From Sporosarcina luteola (GTDB taxonomy: Bacteria; Bacillota; Bacilli; Bacillales_A; Planococcaceae), in assembly GCF_023715585.1 (NCBI RefSeq), contig NZ_JAMBOK010000001.1, positions 1,054,001 to 1,118,000 on the forward strand: a DNA stretch of 64,000 nucleotides, given 5' to 3'. Below, one piece after another: positions 56,025-64,000 of the stretch (within the stretch, counting starts at the first letter, position 1; each line of letters opens with the position of its first letter). The position numbers and the translations under genes are program-made. The notes beneath the pieces are model-generated. The model saw only the letters and a list, made by a program, of their open reading frames with translations. It was not told where the DNA came from and did not search any database.

Positions 56025-57122
56025 TTGAACAAAATTAATGAAATCAAAAGTTACTTGCTAGAAAATGATGTGGATGCAGCTTTCATTACAACTCCGGACA
56101 ATGTTTTTTATGTTTCCGGATTCCGGAGTGAACCGCATGAAAGGCTATTAGGTGTGATGATCTTCAAGGATGCTGAACCATTTGTCATCTGTCCTCTAAT
56201 GGAAGTGCCTGATTTGAAGGCGTCCGGTTGGCCATTTGAAGCCATCGGACATCAGGATACGGAAGATGCTTGGGAAGTTCTCGCAAACGCCGCCGCGAAA
56301 AGAGGAGTTCCACTTCAGACAATTTCAATCGAAAAATCCCATTTAACCGTCGAACGGCTAGAACGAATGGAACAGCTCTTCGAAGGAGCGTCATTCCAAC
56401 GTCTCGACGAACAGCTGAATAAAATGCGGAATGTCAAAAGCGAGGACGAGCTTGAAAAGCTGCGCAAGGCAGCAGCATTAGCAGATCACGCAATTGAAAT
56501 TGGCTGTAAAGAAATCGCTGAAGGAAAAACTGAGCTTGAGATTCTCATGGCAATTGAATTTGAAATGAAGAAAATGGGCGCAGAAAAGATGTCCTTCGAT
56601 ACAATGGTATTATCCGGGCCGAAAACCGCTTCCCCGCACGGAACACCGGGGGACCGTAAGATTCAAAAAGGTGACTTCATCCTGTTCGATCTTGGTGTCG
56701 TATACAAAGGTTATTGTTCAGATATAACAAGAACAGTCGCATTTGGCGAACCTTCCGAAAAACAGCGTGAAATTTATGAAACTGTCAAAGAGGCAGAACA
56801 GACAGCAATCGACATGATCCGCCCGGGCGTTAAAGCAATGGAGTTGGATAAAGCCGCAAGGGACGTCATTGCGAAAGCCGGGTATGGTGACTATTTCACG
56901 CACAGACTCGGACATGGGCTCGGCATTTCCGTTCATGAATTCCCTTCGATTACAGGGACAAATGAAATGGAACTCGTAGAGGGAATGGTGTTCACTGTCG
57001 AACCTGGGATTTATCATCCTGAAATCACTGGAGTGCGAATCGAAGATGATGTAGTCGTTACGTCTGATGGTGTGGAAGTGCTAACGAAATTCCCGAAAGA
57101 ACTAAAGATTATCCAGCCTTGA
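56025..57122 (+). CDS. M24 family Xaa-Pro aminopeptidase-like protein
   Basis: A 365-residue peptidase. The N-terminal creatinase-like domain (about 1-125) is followed by a pita-bread catalytic domain with all metal ligands: [20 protein letters not shown] (two Asp), [15 protein letters not shown] (His), [11 protein letters not shown] (Glu) and [11 protein letters not shown] (Glu). Enzymes of this type cleave N-terminal residues preceding proline. The start is a TTG at 56025, six bases after GGAGGG. It is divergent from ytkL, and only 112 bp separate the starts. Confidence 0.9.
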   Translation: MNKINEIKSYLLENDVDAAFITTPDNVFYVSGFRSEPHERLLGVMIFKDAEPFVICPLMEVPDLKASGWPFEAIGHQDTEDAWEVLANAAAKRGVPLQTISIEKSHLTVERLERMEQLFEGASFQRLDEQLNKMRNVKSEDELEKLRKAAALADHAIEIGCKEIAEGKTELEILMAIEFEMKKMGAEKMSFDTMVLSGPKTASPHGTPGDRKIQKGDFILFDLGVVYKGYCSDITRTVAFGEPSEKQREIYETVKEAEQTAIDMIRPGVKAMELDKAARDVIAKAGYGDYFTHRLGHGLGISVHEFPSITGTNEMELVEGMVFTVEPGIYHPEITGVRIEDDVVVTSDGVEVLTKFPKELKIIQP

Positions 57123-57149
57123 ATAGTACAAAAGCGAAGGGCGCCTGCC

Positions 57150-57370
57150 TAGCAGAGGTTCGCAGTCTAAGTGCACCGCGTCCTGCGGCAACGACTGCAT
57201 GACCGGCTTCCTGCCGGCCTCAGGCATAAGGCAAAGATGCGGCTTGGCGCTTTTTGCCACAGAGCAACTTTGACTTATGACCCGAGCCAATCGAACTGCG
57301 AAGGGTTCGATTTGCCGTATTTCTGCGATCTTTGCAGAAATTAATGCATCCTACCAGCGCCCGGAGTCTA
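57150..57370 (+). repeat. B-family repeat copy 3 carrying an M module
   Basis: The gap after the M24 peptidase holds a G+C-rich repeat. It has GCGCCTGCCTAGC at one side and CCAGCGCCCGGAGTCTAG at the other; the core is GTCCTGCGGCAACGACTGC, ATGACCGGCTTCCTGCCGGC, then AAGGCAAAGATGCGGCTTGG with the inverted CAACTTTGACTTATG, so the left part can fold as a long stem. The M module follows at 57288-57350. This shows M also inserts outside R elements. Confidence 0.6.
57288..57350 (+). repeat. M module copy 5 (within B-family repeat)
   Basis: GCCAATCGAAC-tgcgaag-GGTTCGATTTGCC, then GTATTTCTGCGATC and TTTGCAGAAATTAATGCA. The end reads AATGCA rather than AAGGCA. Confidence 0.78.
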
Positions 57371-57373
57371 GAC

Positions 57374-57412
57374 GAAAAAATGCTGTCCGAAATTAATCGG
57401 ACAGCATTTTTT
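57374..57412 (-). terminator. Terminator of ald
   Basis: On the minus strand, AAATGCTGTCCG-attaattt-CGGACAGCATTTTTT, directly after the ald stop. Confidence 0.92.
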
Positions 57413-57413
57413 A

Positions 57414-58529
57414 TTATTTGCTAAGCAGTGCCTCTGCCGGAACATACTCCAAGCCTTGTGCGTCTGCAACAGCTTTATAGGTTACGTGGCCTTCCAATGT
57501 GTTGACCCCTTTTTGCAATGCAGCATTATCCAAACAAGCTTGTTTATAGCCTTTGTTCGCAATTTGCAATGCATATGGAACTGTAACGTTCGTCAATGCC
57601 ATTGTCGAAGTGCGCGGCACAGCTCCCGGCATATTCGCAACCGCATAGTGGACGATGCCATGCTTCTCATAAGTTGGATCATCATGAGTCGTCACGCGGT
57701 CTGATGTTTCAAAGATGCCGCCTTGGTCGATCGCGATATCCACAAGAACTGAGCCCGGTTTCATCGATTTGACCATCTCTTCTGAAACCAATTTCGGCGC
57801 TTTAGCACCCGGAATCAATACACAGCCGATCACGAGGTCCGAATCCTTGACTGATTCAGCGATATTGAACGGGTTGGAAACAAGTGTCTGAATGCTGTCG
57901 CCAAACAGTTCATCCAATTGGCGAAGACGATCCACAGACAAATCGAGCACAGTAACTTTCGCTCCCATGCCGACTGCGATTTTCGCAGCGTTCGTTCCGG
58001 CCTGCCCACCACCGATTACTGTAACTTTTCCACGGGATACACCTGGGACTCCTGATAGAAGAATTCCCTTTCCTCCGTTGATCTTTTCAAGATATTGCGC
58101 ACCGATTTGAGTTGCCATACGCCCTGCAACTTCACTCATCGGGGCTAGTAGCGGTAGAGTATTATTCACTTGCACAGTTTCATAGGCGATGCCGACAACT
58201 TTGTTGTCTAGCATTGCTTTTGTCAATTCCAGTTCAGGAGCCAGATGCAAATAAGTGAAGAGAATTAGCCCTTCACGGAAATAGCCGTACTCGGAAGCAA
58301 GCGGTTCTTTTACTTTCATGACCATATCTGCATCCCATGCCTCTTTCGCAGTAGCTACGATCGTGGCACCAGCTTCGATATAATCCTCATCTGTAAAGCT
58401 GGAACCTAGTCCTGCACCAGTTTCAATGAGTACTTCATGGCCTGCTGACTTCAAGTTGAATGCGCCCGCAGGTGTCATCGCCACCCGATTTTCATTATTC
58501 TTCACTTCTTTTGGAATCCCAATACGCAT
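57414..58529 (-). CDS. ald: Alanine dehydrogenase
   Basis: A 371-residue NAD-dependent enzyme that interconverts L-alanine and pyruvate, used for alanine catabolism and in sporulation of Bacilli. It starts [20 protein letters not shown], has VKVKEP-like [16 protein letters not shown], the substrate-loop FTYLHLAPE (catalytic His), the NAD site [20 protein letters not shown] and [15 protein letters not shown]. The ATG at 58529 follows AGGAGG; the longer frame is not supported. The 338-bp A+T-rich gap upstream shows no gene and probably holds its promoter. Confidence 0.96.
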   Translation of the reverse strand: MRIGIPKEVKNNENRVAMTPAGAFNLKSAGHEVLIETGAGLGSSFTDEDYIEAGATIVATAKEAWDADMVMKVKEPLASEYGYFREGLILFTYLHLAPELELTKAMLDNKVVGIAYETVQVNNTLPLLAPMSEVAGRMATQIGAQYLEKINGGKGILLSGVPGVSRGKVTVIGGGQAGTNAAKIAVGMGAKVTVLDLSVDRLRQLDELFGDSIQTLVSNPFNIAESVKDSDLVIGCVLIPGAKAPKLVSEEMVKSMKPGSVLVDIAIDQGGIFETSDRVTTHDDPTYEKHGIVHYAVANMPGAVPRTSTMALTNVTVPYALQIANKGYKQACLDNAALQKGVNTLEGHVTYKAVADAQGLEYVPAEALLSK

Positions 58530-58866
58530 TTCTGATCCTCCTATATATAAGAAAGTTAATTGGCCATAAATCGACAATTCGACAAGACCAAGTACTAACA
58601 ATTCTATCAGAAGTTAAAAGAATTTGCGCTATAAATATAATAAACAAATTCTTCAACATAATACTATTCTATTTTTATTCTGAGAGTTCCAAATTAAGCT
58701 CCTATGTTTTTTGAAGTTTGTAGAGGGAATAGTAAGGGTAACCCCGACATTTTTTAGACAAATTCCAGCGATTTCATTTTGAATTTCCAACAAAAGAAGA
58801 GGGTTTATTCAATCTATATCGAAGTTAGTAAAAGTAAATATAAATATATTGGATGGAGTGATTGGA

Positions 58867-59316
58867 ATGGTTTTAAAATACGAGCAAATTATCGTGGCTG
58901 TGGATGGTTCGAAGGAATCCAGTTGGGCATTCAAGAAGGCAATGGGCATTGCAGCGCGCAATGACGCAACATTGAACTTGGTGAACATCATTGATACTCG
59001 TTCCTATGCGGCTGTTGAAGCATACGATCGATCCATCTCGGAACGGGCGCATAAATTTGCAGAAGAGCTGCTAATGGAATACAAGCAAGAAGCAGAGGCA
59101 GCCGGGTTAAAGAAGGTAAACATCGTCGTGGAATACGGTTCCCCGAAAACGATGATTTCCCGCGATCTATCGAAGAAGCTTAGTGTGGATCTGATTATTT
59201 GCGGTGCTACCGGTTTGAACAAAGTGGAACGTTTCCTTATCGGCAGCGTTTCTGAAAATATTGTCCGTTCAGCGGCTTGCGACGTTCTAGTCGTCCGTAC
59301 ACCGGAAGGAATTTGA
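58867..59316 (+). CDS. Universal stress protein (UspA family)
   Basis: A 149-residue Usp with an N-terminal YEQIIVAVDGSKESSWAFKK and the C-terminal ATP-binding motif CGATGLNKVERFLIGSVSEN (G-x2-G-x9-GS), followed by DVLVVR. It is the ATP-binding type. The ATG at 58867 has GGAG eight bases upstream. It is monocistronic with its own terminator. The stress it answers cannot be read from the sequence. Confidence 0.93.
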   Translation: MVLKYEQIIVAVDGSKESSWAFKKAMGIAARNDATLNLVNIIDTRSYAAVEAYDRSISERAHKFAEELLMEYKQEAEAAGLKKVNIVVEYGSPKTMISRDLSKKLSVDLIICGATGLNKVERFLIGSVSENIVRSAACDVLVVRTPEGI

Positions 59317-59326
59317 CAAACAAGTT

Positions 59327-59365
59327 AAGAACCTGCCCATTATGCCGGGCAGGTTCTTGTCTTAT
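59327..59365 (+). terminator. Terminator of the universal stress protein gene
   Basis: AAGAACCTGCC-cattatgcc-GGGCAGGTTCTTGTCTTATTT, ten bases after the stop. Confidence 0.9.
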
Positions 59366-59393
59366 TTTAAGTAGTCCACTGTATTATGTATGT

Positions 59394-60038
59394 CTACTCA
59401 CCTCCATGTTCTCCGATGATTTGCATGGCAATGCCTGTCAACTCGTCATGCTCAGTAAATCGTTCTGATAGCATGTCGGTAAGTATATGTTTCAGGAAGT
59501 ATTTCACACAATTCATGTCATCAAACAGCAGGATTGTTCGCAACGCTTCTTCGTATATCTCTAAAAACAATGGCTCGGGATTCGCCTTTTGAATTTCACC
59601 GAATGCTTCATAGAGCAAATCGATCTTATCGGCTACGGATAAAATGCGCCCTTCCAATGTTTCATCTTTACCTTCTTTAAATCGCTCCAAATAAATGGCT
59701 TGAAACTCTTGTGGTAGTTCCTTTTCGACAAACTTCCTAGTCATCTCCTCCTCCACTTCACTGAATAGCTGCTTCAACTCTTGCGAAGCATACTTTACAG
59801 GCGTTTTTATATCCCCAGTAAAGAGTTCCGCGTAATCATGGTTCAATGCTTTTTCATATAGGACTTTCCAATCCACCTTCTGCCCGAATTCCTCTTCGAC
59901 TGTTCCTAGAAATTGAGCTATTTTCGTCACCTTAAATGAATGACTGGCAACGGAATGATGCTGATATTTGAATTTTCCTGGACAACGAATTATCTGTTCC
60001 AGATCAGATAAGCTTTTAAAATATTGATGTACACCCAT
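59394..60038 (-). CDS. HD domain hydrolase, YfbR-like
   Basis: A 214-residue HD-superfamily protein. Metal-binding residues appear in HHSVASHSFKVTKIAQFLG (His) and KALNHDYAELFTGDIKTPVK (HD plus conserved Thr-Gly-Asp-Ile), the pattern of YfbR 5'-deoxynucleotidases; the later SVADKIDLLYEAF supplies the last Asp. It probably hydrolyses deoxynucleotides. I chose the ATG at 60038, nine bases after GTGGTG; the longer frame from 60176 lacks a ribosome site. Confidence 0.82.
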   Translation of the reverse strand: MGVHQYFKSLSDLEQIIRCPGKFKYQHHSVASHSFKVTKIAQFLGTVEEEFGQKVDWKVLYEKALNHDYAELFTGDIKTPVKYASQELKQLFSEVEEEMTRKFVEKELPQEFQAIYLERFKEGKDETLEGRILSVADKIDLLYEAFGEIQKANPEPLFLEIYEEALRTILLFDDMNCVKYFLKHILTDMLSERFTEHDELTGIAMQIIGEHGGE

Positions 60039-60209
60039 CCTTTTTATCACCACTTCTATATTTTTTTGGGACATTCGTATTGAAACTTGTCTTTCAGTCC
60101 AATCATAATTATGTCTTGGATAAATGCTTTCCCTTATTCTCACTAAAGTATGCAGGAATGCGGCAACATCACACAATCAATTTAGGAATCCAGCTCATTG
60201 AACGCATGT

Positions 60210-60249
60210 AAAAACCCCTCCCAATCCACGAAAGGATCGGAAGGGGTAA
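60210..60249 (-). terminator. Terminator of ytxK operon
   Basis: On the minus strand, ACCCCTTCCGATCC and GGATTGGGAGGGGT form a long stem followed by TTTTAC. A second small hairpin CCCGC...GCGGG lies at about 60271-60290. Confidence 0.8.
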
Positions 60250-60302
60250 ATAAACAAGCTAACTAAAACGACCCGCTTTAGTCATGCGGGATGTAACAGA
60301 AT

Positions 60303-61223
60303 TTATAATTCTTCACTTACCCAGTCATCTATCTGTTCAAGGAACCGCGACATCGCTAGTTTATCCGACATATTCGGCACTTTCGAAAGAAGAACATCCG
60401 GTTTGGCTTTCATTTCAGCATACGGTTTCTGCAGGATGAAGACACTCTTCTCGTGTGCGGCGCTTCTGAATAAGGAATCCGGTAATTGAAGGACTGCCCT
60501 GATGACAGCATTCTTCTTCAAATAGCGATGAAGTTCTGCAGATTGATCAGATTCAAAAAGGGATGCCGGTGTTAGGAATAATGCGTATCCACCTTCCTTT
60601 AAGTGATTCATCGATTGTTCTATAAATAAATGATGGGCAAATGCATGTCCTTCCGCAGGCATCATTTCAAAGCTGATGGCATTGTCGTCATCTGGATAAT
60701 AACCGACCGGAAGATCACATACGACCAAGTCGACAGGATCTACGAGCAAAGGCCGCAATGCATCTTGTACAAAGAAGCGGACAGGCTGTTCGAGGAGCTC
60801 AGCAGTGACGGCAGACAATCTGACGAGAAGTTCATCAATTTCCACGGACGTCGCCGTTGCTTTATCTCCAATTGTATTCATGACTGTGAATAGCAGATTG
60901 CCTGTTCCTGCCGCCGGATCAAGCAAGGCAACTTGCTCCTTTTGCTGCATCAATTTGTTTGCAAAATGCCCGATGAGCATGCCAATTGCATCTGGCGTCA
61001 TCTGATGATTCGGCTGCGCTTGCTCTTTCATTCCTTTTAAAACAGCCAGTTGGATCCCTCTTCGGATTTCCTCTTTTGTCACGGAAGGAGACAATCGGGG
61101 CATTCTTTCCCCTGACAGCCATTCCTGACATGCCTCAATGACTGCTTCTAAATAGAGGTCTTCTTTGTTTGATTCTGCGTGTTCATTTAAAAATGTGAAG
61201 ATCTGTTCAGTGTTTGTAACCAT
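60303..61223 (-). CDS. ytxK: Class I SAM-dependent methyltransferase, YtxK
   Basis: A 306-residue protein resembling the N6-adenine methylase domain of type I restriction systems, but standing alone. It has the SAM-binding ALLDPAAGTGNLLFTVMN and, in place of NPPY, VVCDLPVGYYPDDD, then HHLFIEQSMNHLKEGGYALF. Because NPPY is altered, DNA methylation is not assured. It follows tpx on the same strand, as ytxK does in B. subtilis. I placed the start at the ATG at 61223 with AGAGGG upstream. Confidence 0.88.
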   Translation of the reverse strand: MVTNTEQIFTFLNEHAESNKEDLYLEAVIEACQEWLSGERMPRLSPSVTKEEIRRGIQLAVLKGMKEQAQPNHQMTPDAIGMLIGHFANKLMQQKEQVALLDPAAGTGNLLFTVMNTIGDKATATSVEIDELLVRLSAVTAELLEQPVRFFVQDALRPLLVDPVDLVVCDLPVGYYPDDDNAISFEMMPAEGHAFAHHLFIEQSMNHLKEGGYALFLTPASLFESDQSAELHRYLKKNAVIRAVLQLPDSLFRSAAHEKSVFILQKPYAEMKAKPDVLLSKVPNMSDKLAMSRFLEQIDDWVSEEL

Positions 61224-61278
61224 ATCGTATCCCTCTAATCCAAAATATCTCTTGCTAAAAACCATTTATAACGGTAAT

Positions 61279-61306
61279 GTGGCCCACCCGTTGCCGAGTG
61301 GGCCAA
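61279..61306 (-). other. Hairpin between tpx and ytxK
   Basis: TGGCCCAC-ccgttgccga-GTGGGCCA is a strong stem lacking a T-run. It may stabilise or process the tpx mRNA end or attenuate ytxK. Confidence 0.5.
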
Positions 61307-61310
61307 GTAA

Positions 61311-61817
61311 TCATTTTGTCAATTCGTTAACGGCTGCAATCGCCTTTTCATAATCCGGATGGTCTGTGCCTTCCATTACATACTCGACATAAGTGACTGT
61401 ATCGTTCTTGTCGATGACGAAGACTGAGCGAGCCAACAGTCTCAGCTCTTTCATGACGACACCGTACGCTTCCCCGAATGAAAGATCGCGATGATCCGAC
61501 AATGTCTGGACATTGCTGACACCTTCAGTTGCACCCCATCTCGCTTGCGCAAAGGGAAGGTCGACGGAAATTGTGAGCACTTCCACGTCATCTCCGAGTG
61601 AAGTTGCTTCTTGGCTGAATTTGCGCGTCTGTTCAGAACAGACACCGGTATCGATGGACGGAACAACGCTTATCAAGCGGATTTTCCCTTTTGAATCATT
61701 CAGCGTAACCGGTTTTAAATCATTGGATAGTACTGTGAAATCTGGAGCTTTGTCGCCTACTGTTACTTCTTTACCGAGCAATGTGACCGGGTTTTGTTTG
61801 AAAGTGACATTTACCAT
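61311..61817 (-). CDS. tpx: Thiol peroxidase (Tpx), single-cysteine variant
   Basis: A 168-residue atypical peroxiredoxin. It has [31 protein letters not shown] with the peroxidatic Cys60, and [15 protein letters not shown] and [15 protein letters not shown]. In standard Tpx the segment reads RWC and the Cys forms the resolving disulfide with Cys60; here that position is Gly95 and Cys60 is the only cysteine in the protein. The enzyme must use an external thiol, or be changed in function. It is preceded by yteJ and sppA and followed by ytxK. Confidence 0.93.
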   Translation of the reverse strand: MVNVTFKQNPVTLLGKEVTVGDKAPDFTVLSNDLKPVTLNDSKGKIRLISVVPSIDTGVCSEQTRKFSQEATSLGDDVEVLTISVDLPFAQARWGATEGVSNVQTLSDHRDLSFGEAYGVVMKELRLLARSVFVIDKNDTVTYVEYVMEGTDHPDYEKAIAAVNELTK

Positions 61818-61850
61818 GAAGACGCCTCCTATTCATTTCACTTCATTCTA

Positions 61851-62435
61851 CTAAACAATTGTTCCAGCATGCAACTCTTCGCCCCTGCGCTCCTGCCTCG
61901 TTTCAATTACTTCAATTTCAAATGCATGTTCATGGATGACGTAGGTGTCAGCGAAAAGGTCGTGCAATGCTTCTTTTTTAGGCATGAAGACAACGAGCAG
62001 GTACGGGATTGTCAGGAGTTTTGAAATGAAACGGCCAATCACTTCCCTGAAGAGTACTGTTCCCCACGTAAGTTTTCCGTCGTCTTTTGTGACAACTTTT
62101 ATCCCCAAAATCATCTTTCCTACCGTCTGACCTGTAAATTTCGTCATAAGTGCGAAATAGGCAAGGAAAAGGATAAGGAGTGCGATTTTGTAAGGACTGA
62201 ATAAAAGGAAAGATGGATTGGAAATTTTAAAATCCAATACCCTGAATATCGGTTTGATGAAAATTCCGCTGATTGATGATACGACAAGCAAGTCAATGAC
62301 GTATGCCCAGAAACGTGTCCAAAAACCGGCAAATTTCGGTATGAACCGCTCCGTTCGGACAATCTCGTATGCTGGAAGGCGATCCGGCTCAGGAACGTCA
62401 CGCATCGACAGGTTATTTTCAAAATGATCCGCCAT
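61851..62435 (-). CDS. yteJ: RDD family membrane protein, YteJ
   Basis: A 194-residue protein with about three transmembrane helices and the RDD signature: KFAGFWTRFWAYVIDLLVVS (R and D residues), a middle stretch LILFLAYFALMTKFTGQTVG, KMILGIKVVTKDDGKLTWG and LFREVIGRF. Known relatives affect ion or osmotic homeostasis; in B. subtilis YteJ was linked to control of SppA-related lantibiotic resistance. It starts with GGAGGGG seven bases upstream and lies 14 bp after sppA. Confidence 0.87.
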   Translation of the reverse strand: MADHFENNLSMRDVPEPDRLPAYEIVRTERFIPKFAGFWTRFWAYVIDLLVVSSISGIFIKPIFRVLDFKISNPSFLLFSPYKIALLILFLAYFALMTKFTGQTVGKMILGIKVVTKDDGKLTWGTVLFREVIGRFISKLLTIPYLLVVFMPKKEALHDLFADTYVIHEHAFEIEVIETRQERRGEELHAGTIV

Positions 62436-62449
62436 GCCTTATCCCCTCC

Positions 62450-63454
62450 TTATTTTTCACCATACAAGTACATCATCCGCGGTGCATCGTAATCAGAAAG
62501 CAATTTCCCGATCAATTCCGACTCCATATTCCGACCGAAAAGATTGCCGACTTCCACGCCAAAGAGTGATCCGAAGCTATCCATCGGAGCATATTCAAAG
62601 ACCGTAGCGCTTTCCAGCTTGTAATCAGCCTTCATTGCATCAATGACATCGCCCATCTTGCCGAAATCATCAGCAAGACCTGAATCAATCGCCTGTCTGC
62701 CATTCATTATCCTTCCATCAGCAACTTTCTTCACTTGTTCTACAGACATATTGCGTCCTTCCGCAACAATCGCCACGAACCGTTCGTAAGAGTCGTTGAT
62801 CATTTCTTGAAGCATAGCGTGCTCTTCCTTTGTCATTTCGCGTGAGCCGCTCATAATGTCTTTATAAGGGCCTGTTTTGATCGTGTTGAAGTCAATTCCA
62901 TACTTTTCCGCAAGCTTTGCATAATTGACGCTTTCCATGATGACCCCAATTGATCCGGTAATCGTTTCGGGGTGCACGAAGATTTTTTCTGCAGGCGCAG
63001 ATACATAATAACCTCCGGACGCGGCAAGTCCTCCCATTGCTACGTAAACGGGAATTTCCCTTTCCATCTGGATCGCTTTGATCGCATCATAAATATCCGA
63101 TGATTCCACCACTCCACCGCCTGGCGTATTCACTGATAGGACGAGACCCTTGATCGTTTGATCGTTCAAGATGTCATGCAGCTGCGACATGAATAATTGG
63201 TGATTGTAACCGCCTGATGTGAACAAAGAACTGCCGACATCCTGGATGACACCATCTAATCTTAGAACCGCAATTCGATCCGTGCCTTTTCCTTGTTCGA
63301 TGACCACTTCGCTATAGCCTGTTTTTCCTGCAGCCATTTCTTCCATGAAGCCGCTGAAATCCCGTGTGAATAGATACGAAAGTGAGTTGATGCCTATTGA
63401 AATGAAAACAAGCACTGCAGCTACGATGATCGCAATCCACCGTTTTATTGCCAT
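62450..63454 (-). CDS. sppA: Signal peptide peptidase SppA
   Basis: A 334-residue membrane-anchored serine protease degrading cleaved signal peptides. It has one N-terminal helix (about residues 5-25), then IAVLRLDGVI, LVLSVNTPGGGVVESSDIYD, ASGGYYVSAPAEKIFVHPET, the nucleophile in TGSIGVIMES and the catalytic Lys in NTIKTGPYKDIMSGSREM. Length matches the short Bacillus enzyme. The ATG at 63454 follows AGGGGG. It is followed by yteJ in the same order as in B. subtilis. Confidence 0.95.
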   Translation of the reverse strand: MAIKRWIAIIVAAVLVFISIGINSLSYLFTRDFSGFMEEMAAGKTGYSEVVIEQGKGTDRIAVLRLDGVIQDVGSSLFTSGGYNHQLFMSQLHDILNDQTIKGLVLSVNTPGGGVVESSDIYDAIKAIQMEREIPVYVAMGGLAASGGYYVSAPAEKIFVHPETITGSIGVIMESVNYAKLAEKYGIDFNTIKTGPYKDIMSGSREMTKEEHAMLQEMINDSYERFVAIVAEGRNMSVEQVKKVADGRIMNGRQAIDSGLADDFGKMGDVIDAMKADYKLESATVFEYAPMDSFGSLFGVEVGNLFGRNMESELIGKLLSDYDAPRMMYLYGEK

Positions 63455-63517
63455 TATGTAATTCCCCCTTCTTTCTTCCACCATTGTATACGTTTCGTAC
63501 CCAATAAATGTTTCATT

Positions 63518-64000
63518 TTACTTGGAAGGATGATGAGCACTCCTTTTTGTTGCAATCGATTCATAAACTTTTGAAACCGTGAAGAGGAGAAGTGCAGACC
63601 ATATCAACGAAAATGATAATAGTTCAATCCCGCCGAATGATTCCTTGTAGACGACTACTCCAAGGAACAGCATAAGCGTCGGTGCGATGTATTGAATGAA
63701 CCCCGCGACATATAATGGAATCATCCGCACTCCTTGAGCGTACATAACGAGCGGAAGCGCAGTCGCGATGCCTGTAAGGATGAGGAGAATATCTGTTTTT
63801 ACATCCGCATGTAGAAAGACGGCCTGTCCTTTGATAAAGAGGAATATGTAATATCCGACTGCGAAAGGTGTAATGAATAATGTCTCGATTGCAAGTCCGC
63901 GAAGTGCATCCAATTTAATATTTTTCTTAATGAATCCGTAAATCGCAAACGTAAAAGCAAGACATAAAGCAATCCATGGAAATTTCCCGTAAGAAACCGT
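63518..64000 (-). CDS. rarD: RarD-type EamA family permease, C-terminal part (runs off window)
   Basis: The last 160 residues of a drug/metabolite-superfamily transporter. They begin in the window as TVSYGKFPWIALCLAFTFAI followed by YGFIKKNIKLDALRGL, the RarD pattern after the first EamA repeat. Several transmembrane helices follow, ending in LLSFSLIWSALLLFTVSKVY and a basic tail. The 5' half is outside the window. RarD is often annotated as a chloramphenicol-sensitivity protein; actual cargo is unknown. The stop is about 60 bp upstream of sppA. Confidence 0.87.
   Translation of the reverse strand, partial: TVSYGKFPWIALCLAFTFAIYGFIKKNIKLDALRGLAIETLFITPFAVGYYIFLFIKGQAVFLHADVKTDILLILTGIATALPLVMYAQGVRMIPLYVAGFIQYIAPTLMLFLGVVVYKESFGGIELLSFSLIWSALLLFTVSKVYESIATKRSAHHPSK

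Noticed and set aside
58530..58866. Small gene in the ald/usp gap
   Set aside because: The only frames are A+T-rich, lack ribosome sites and show no recognisable sequence; it looks like promoter region.
60303..61223. Restriction-modification system
   Set aside because: The methylase-like gene stands alone with an altered NPPY motif and sits in conserved ytxK-tpx synteny; no restriction or specificity subunit is present.

Overview
The window looks like a chromosomal segment of a Gram-positive member of the Bacillales, most likely a Sporosarcina-like Planococcaceae. I base this on strong GGAGG-type ribosome sites, frequent TTG/GTG starts, a T-box, an L20-type leader, and a gene order that follows the Bacillus subtilis block rplT-rpmI-infC / thrS / dnaI-dnaB-nrdR / gapB / coaE-mutM-polA / phoRP / icd-citZ / pyk-pfkA-accAD / dnaE / nrnA-ytpI-ytoI-ytkL / ytxK-tpx-yteJ-sppA. 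The genus is an inference; no rRNA or other decisive marker is present.

Layout. 1-4.6 kb: edge of an ECF sigma factor gene, a 5'-truncated tRNA-Ser, the phosphatidylethanolamine pair pssA/psd, and katA behind a PerR-type box. 4.2-10 kb: DUF5658 and DUF368 membrane proteins, trhO, a PdaC-like deacetylase, and a GntR/DUF1648 pair. 10-18.2 kb: ferredoxin-NADP reductase, a small acidic protein, an M3 peptidase, fhs, an MDR oxidoreductase, a metallophosphoesterase with an XRE regulator, and a dUTPase. 18.3-25.6 kb: ysdB/ysdA, the translation operon rplT-rpmI-infC (ATT start, attenuator leader), thrS with a T-box, then dnaI-dnaB and nrdR. 26-27.9 kb: an A+T-rich alpha/beta hydrolase gene between two repeat elements. 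27.9-41.1 kb: gapB, coaE-mutM-polA, hflK-hflC, phoP-phoR, a MaoC-like gene, icd and citZ. 41.2-48.1 kb: an AI-2E family transporter, fxsA, pfkA-pyk, and a FadR-type regulator leading accD-accA. 48.1-49.3 kb: an A+T-rich lipoprotein gene between two repeat elements. 49.3-64 kb: dnaE-nrnA, ytpI, ytoI, ytkL, an M24 peptidase, ald, a universal stress protein, an HD hydrolase, ytxK, tpx, yteJ, sppA and the edge of rarD.

Most genes are conserved housekeeping genes: phospholipid and fatty-acid synthesis, lower glycolysis and the oxidative TCA arm, replication restart, and translation. What the genes do not explain is a layered system of non-coding repeats. It has (R) seven copies of an imperfect palindrome of about 125 bp or more with GTTGATT...AATCAAC ends; (M) a roughly 64-nt double-hairpin module found five times complete and once partial, inside R elements, inside another repeat, and in the 5' half of the tRNA-Ser gene; (H) an AGACTGTAG...CTACAGTCT hairpin linked to R in three places; and (B) a second G+C-rich repeat family. 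Two single-gene A+T-rich islands are each bracketed by an inverted R pair in the same outward arrangement. This modular repeat system, with the interrupted tRNA, is my main candidate for something not yet described. Other notable points are a thiol peroxidase with a single cysteine, a PhoR kinase lacking an extracellular sensor domain, and a FadR-type gene with a perfect 15-bp palindrome at the accDA promoter.
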